Source: Liolophura sinensis (taxonomy: Eukaryota; Mollusca; Polyplacophora; Chitonida; Chitonidae). Taken from it: 64,000 nt of DNA. Made by a program: the position numbers and the translations under genes. The first letter of the stretch is position 1. Each line of letters starts with the position of its first letter. The DNA lies in NCBI RefSeq assembly GCF_032854445.1, contig NC_088307.1:28614484-28678483 (forward strand), in the 5' to 3' direction. The notes under the pieces are model-generated. The model was given only the letters and a program-made list of their open reading frames with translations. It had not been told where the DNA came from and made no database searches. This document shows positions 59,657 through 64,000 of this stretch, in pieces.

Positions 59657-60924
59657 CTGTGCCAGAGGCTGATAGGGGGAGCTGTGCTCAGCCACATTTG
59701 GAACTGACGGGATAGGATATTAAAGTAAGTCATCTTCACAACATTCAATTTCCTTTATTATTTTGATTTGATTTCTCATTGTCTCAGCATAGATTACCTT
59801 CCCCATTTTTTTACCTAGTAGGTTGCTATGGTAACCTACTACAAAAATTTTCCCAAACCAGTAGGGATTTCATTTATCTCTATAATCAGTGAATAATTTG
59901 AATTTGGATATCATAATGACAACAAAGCAATTCACTAAAACTGCTCAAAGAAGGAAAAAAAACACTCGCCAATTTCATTAACATCTCCCAACAAACAACT
60001 TCACCTCTCCTTCACCCACTAGCCCAATCCCATCTGATAAAATTAGCAAAATTCTTCCTAAAGACATAAATTCATAAAACATAATTTTTAAAAAGTTTAA
60101 CAGTGAACAAGAATAAGGGGAAGATAACCCATGAGGAGACAAAGAACTCTTAGGGACATGAGTTGACATAATAGCACAGTGCACAGCACATGAAGTCTAT
60201 GTAGAATTCTTAAACATATCTGAATCCTGTACATAACCTATCTTGGATCTTGTGTATGCCATCTTATACACAGATTTCTGCAACCTATGACGTCAGAGTT
60301 AGCAGTTACACATTATGCTAATGAGGTATGCAAGAGTAACCAATGGCAAACAGGTATGCCAGAGGTCAACTCTCTCAAAGAAAAGGTCAAATGGCTGATC
60401 AGTGCACTGTGCCATCATTTTTTTCAAATAACTGTAAGGAAAATATCTGTCACTTTTGTTGTGAAGATGATGTACTTTGTTTTTCCTTCCTTTTCCCTTT
60501 AACATCTTTTCAAATATGCAATTCTCCAATGAATATTCAAGGAATGTGTGCAAATCATTCCTGTCTTGATGACACTGCGCAGGTGAAGATTGGTGCCAAT
60601 TCAATCCAAGCTTTACTCAGAAATGATCATATGGATCATGTGTGATTCTTCTTATCCATGGGGCATTAAACTACCACATGTATATTTTTTTAAAGCACAA
60701 TTATCTAGCCCAAATTGATAGAAATATTAACCTAATGAAAATGTCCAAAAAATAATGCTTGGGGGTGTTTTTTTTGTTTTTTTTTTTTTACTTTTATACA
60801 AATCTGAAATATGATTGGGACAATCAGGAGGTACTTTCACAAAAAACAACTGAGTAATTTGTCTCTAAAACAGACTTTTCTCCAGATGTAGACGTCCACA
60901 GGTTATTATTGTTAAAAACAGTCA

Positions 60925-61075
60925 GACCAGGATACCAGAGCTCAGGATACCAGAGCCCAGGGTGCCAGAGCTCAAGATATCAGAGCTCAGAATACCAGAG
61001 CCCAGGATGCCAGAGCCCAGGATACCAGAGCTCAAGATACCAGAGCCCAAGATACCAGAGCCCAGGATACGAAAG
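60925..61075 (+). repeat. 14-bp minisatellite, about 10 copies
   Basis: CAGGATACCAGAGC units with CAAGAT and CTCAG variants. Confidence 0.9.
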
Positions 61076-62689
61076 AGTTCAAATTTTGTGACATTTCCCT
61101 GTGGCCAGCAATCTCCACCTGCTACAAAGGATTAGCCAATCGCAGTGACCTGTGGTCAGATGTTGACCACAACAGCACTGCTCACTCTCTCGCTGGTCAT
61201 AAAGGTCACTGGTCAAGCAATCTGCCCCTAGATGCTGAACACTTCCGTCCAAACCTCTCATCTAAACAGACTAGTACCGAAAACTATAGTCAACAAATTA
61301 AATTTGAAAAGTGAACTGCAACACTTTCAATTTCAGCAAAATTTTTGTTGACAACCATAATCTATAGTTGTAATACTGAGGAAGTTTTTTTCGTGTAAAT
61401 AATTTAGACAGTATTTTTAATTTAATTCAATGCAAACTGTCCAAAGTAACCTTTACACAAAAATGTCCATCACTAATCTGTTTTAGTTTTGAGAACATTA
61501 TGATGTTATCACCGTAGTATGTAATATAACATGTGAAGTTGCTGAAACAAGGCCCATAAAGCCAAGTCAAAATCCAAAGAGAATGACATTTTCAGCAAAT
61601 TATATGGTCCATATTTGTACGTCTTTGTCATATCGGGTCAAATATTCGATACAAACTGCATGAACACATACAAAATCCAAGAACAAACTAAGAGAATAGG
61701 GCCACACGGAATTACCTCAATTGAGGTAACCCTCCCGTTTGAAATGTTTTGAAGGGTAAACTGTGGTTAGTTGGGACCTCAGCATTATGGCTAATGACAA
61801 GTTTCAGAGTTAAAGGGGCATAAAGCAGTTGAAGGCCTAGCTTTAAGACAGATGTTAACTTTGTAATCTTAGAAGGGAAGCCCAGGAAATGATATGCATT
61901 TTTTAATCAATTCGGAGGTAATTTAAAAATCCTGGCCCCAAATAAATACAATACACAGCTTGGCCCAACTCTTTAAATTGAAAAACATGGACTTTATTCA
62001 AGATATCTCCACATCTTCGTCTTCCAAATATCACGTTTCTGTTGATACCATGTTTTTTTTCTTTACATTTTGTTGCCTAGTAAATATTTGTTCCTGTGTG
62101 AGATAACTTACATTCCTCATGCTTTTAGCGGCCGAGGGCCCACTTCTTGTAGTTTCATGCCTTAAAAACTAGCCTCGGGTTACATCAAAGTCGGTCGGGG
62201 AACAAGGGAGGTAATTCAAAGCACACCTATTATCACAATATAAATACTTTCACTGTCAGATCAAAATTAAAACAAGAAGTTCAGACCCTTGGAGTTTTTA
62301 GACTGAATCTCTACTGAAAATTCTCTACATTGTCTACTTAGAAGTCCAAAATTTCAAACTGATTAAATTCCTGAAAACAGAGAACAATTTCATGTATTAT
62401 TACAGTTTAATTTATATAAGTACAACCACATACTCTACATGAATCTGTCAACTTTTATCTCAGACAGAAATGCACACCTGTCACCTTAAGAGCTCCTCAA
62501 ATACAATGGGGGAATACCCACCATAGGTGAGTCAATGTTTAGAAAGCAAACGGTGAAACAACCAACCATTTGTTTTCATTCAAATCAAAGAGAAACTAAT
62601 TTTGTATTATTGAGCTGATGTCTGACACCACACTATGGAGTTCACGTTTGTACCACCTGCATGTCGACCACAAGAAAGCAAAGGAAACC

Positions 62690-63850
62690 ACACCTATATA
62701 ACAACATGTACATATGGCACTGCCTCAGTGTACTGCCATGCTACAGCCACATGGTGTAGAACCAATCGGTTGTGTTTACCACCCATGTGCCTGTAACTTC
62801 CACACCCTCCCACACCTATATAACAACATGTACATATGGCACTGCCTCAGTGTACTGCCATACCACAACCACATGGTGTAAAACCAATCAGTTGTGTTTA
62901 CCACCCATGTGCCTGTATCTTCCACACCCTTCCACACCTATATAACAACATGTACATATGGCACTGCCTCAGTGTACTGCCATGCTACAGCCACATGGTG
63001 TAAAACCAATCAGTTGTGTTTACCACCCATGTGCCTGTATCTTCCACACCCTTCCACACCTATATAACAACATGTACATATGGCACTGCCTCAGTGTAAT
63101 GTTATGCTACAGCCACATGGTGTAAAACCAATCAGTTGTGTTTACCACCCATGTGCCTGTAGCTTCCACACCCTTCCACACCTATATAACAACATGTACA
63201 TATGGCACTGCCTCAGTGTACTGCCATGCTACAGTGACATGGTGTAAAACCAATCAGTTGTGTTAACCACCCATGTGCCTGTAGCTTCCACAACCTCCCA
63301 CACCTATATAACAACATGTACATATGGCACTGCCTCAGTGTAATGTCATGCTACAGCCACATGGTGTAAAATCAATTAGTTGTGTTTACCACCCATGTGC
63401 CTGTAGCTTCCACACCCTCCCACACCTATATAACAACATGTACATATGGCACTGCCTCAGTGTAATGTCATGCTGCAGCCACATGGTGTAAAACCAATCA
63501 GTTGTGTTTACCACCCATGTACCTGTAACTTCCACACCCTCCCACACCTATATAACAACATGTACATATGGCACTGCCTCAGTGTACTGCCATGCTACAG
63601 CCACATGGTGTAAAACCAATCAGTTGTGTTTACCACCCATGTGCCTGTAGCTTCCACACCTATATAACAACATGTACATATGGCACTGCCTCAGTGTCCT
63701 GCCATGCTACAGCCACATGGTGTAAAACCAATCAGTTGTGTTTACCACCAATGTGCCTGTAGCTTTCACACCCTCCCACACCTATATAACAACATGTACA
63801 TATGGCACTGCCTCAGTGTACTGCCATGCTACAGCCACATGGTGTAAAGC
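62690..63850 (+). repeat. 122-bp minisatellite, about 9.5 copies
   Basis: CACCTATATAACAACATGTA, CATATGGCACTGCCTCAGTG, CCACATGGTGTAAAACCAAT, GTGTTTACCACCCATGTGCC units; starts at 62691, 62813 and 62935 give a 122-bp period. One unit near 63650 lacks about 9 bases. It includes CTATATAA in each unit. Confidence 0.92.
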
Positions 63851-64000
63851 CCAGACCAGGATTAAACATGAGTTTGTGCATCAAAAGCCAACAGACACTC
63901 CAAAATGGGTTATATTCTACACAGAAGAATTTACTGGCACTGACAGAAGAGAATTTTTCATGCTTTTCTTTTTGTCTGGTTGTTAATTTCCTTTAATCTT

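Larger units (their letters stand above)
58922..64000 (-). other. Presumed long 5' DHX9 intron or upstream DNA
   Basis: No dsRBD1 or start-codon exon is recognisable. AT-rich DNA, a 14-bp array at 60925-61075 and a 122-bp array at 62690-63850 are the only structures seen. GAATTACCTC at 61710 and GAGGTAATTC near 62211 form a possible inverted pair about 500 bases apart. Confidence 0.5.

Noticed and set aside
61700-62225. Possible ~500-bp DNA transposon with GAATTACCTC ends
   Set aside because: Only about 10 bases of inverted match and no visible target duplication; too weak to annotate as an element.

Overview
This is eukaryotic, very probably molluscan (bivalve-like) genomic DNA. Genes are split by canonical GT-AG introns, there are no bacterial-style operons, and SINE-like dispersed repeats of a type familiar from bivalve genomes recur. 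Two protein-coding genes face each other tail to tail. Most long ORFs in the window are artefacts of tandem repeats.

Gene 1 (+ strand, about 1-7440, 5' end outside the window) is the 3' part of a glutamine-rich, probably transcription-regulatory protein. Four exons (271-462, 1069-1193, 1751-1906, 5977-7440) join in matching phase. I do not recognise the family. Its last intron is filled by about 40 copies of a 78-bp minisatellite.

Gene 2 (- strand, stop at 12617, running up to at least 58921) is DHX9 / RNA helicase A (maleless orthologue). I placed 25 exons by splice signals, phase and motif content. They run from the second half of dsRBD2 through the DEIH helicase core ([15 protein letters not shown], motif V, QRRGRAGR), the HA2 and OB-fold regions and the C-terminal RGG/YGGG tail. 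dsRBD1, the linker, the start codon and probably the front of dsRBD2 are not found here and should lie beyond 64000. All junctions agree in phase except one: exons at 36634-36748 and 30592-30685 are one nucleotide short.

The striking feature is what fills the introns. DHX9 introns are packed with minisatellites (14 to about 124 bp units, up to 6.3 kb per array). Several large ones are tandem amplifications of the gene's own exon/intron boundaries. A 122-bp array (15960-19990) carries about 33 copies of a 3' splice acceptor plus the first ~54 coding bases of the following exon, each then running into an in-frame stop. A ~123-bp array (20405-21950) carries about 12 copies of an exon's 3' end and donor, with the donor GT changed to AT in the internal units. 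A 51-bp array (40520-42250) repeats the end of a helicase-core exon and its GTGAGT donor in frame (17 aa per unit). A 98-bp array (49840-56170, with a 200-bp assembly gap) repeats most of the dsRBD2 3' exon plus its donor. A 42-bp array (46320-49195) repeats an acceptor-like segment. The 78-bp array of gene 1 carries a perfect CAG|GTAAGT in nearly every unit. I propose these 'splice-site minisatellites' as the main novel observation of the window.

The rest is intergenic DNA (7441-12300), further anonymous minisatellites, dispersed tRNA-derived SINEs, one small inverted-repeat element beside the dsRBD2 exon donor, and unremarkable AT-rich intron.
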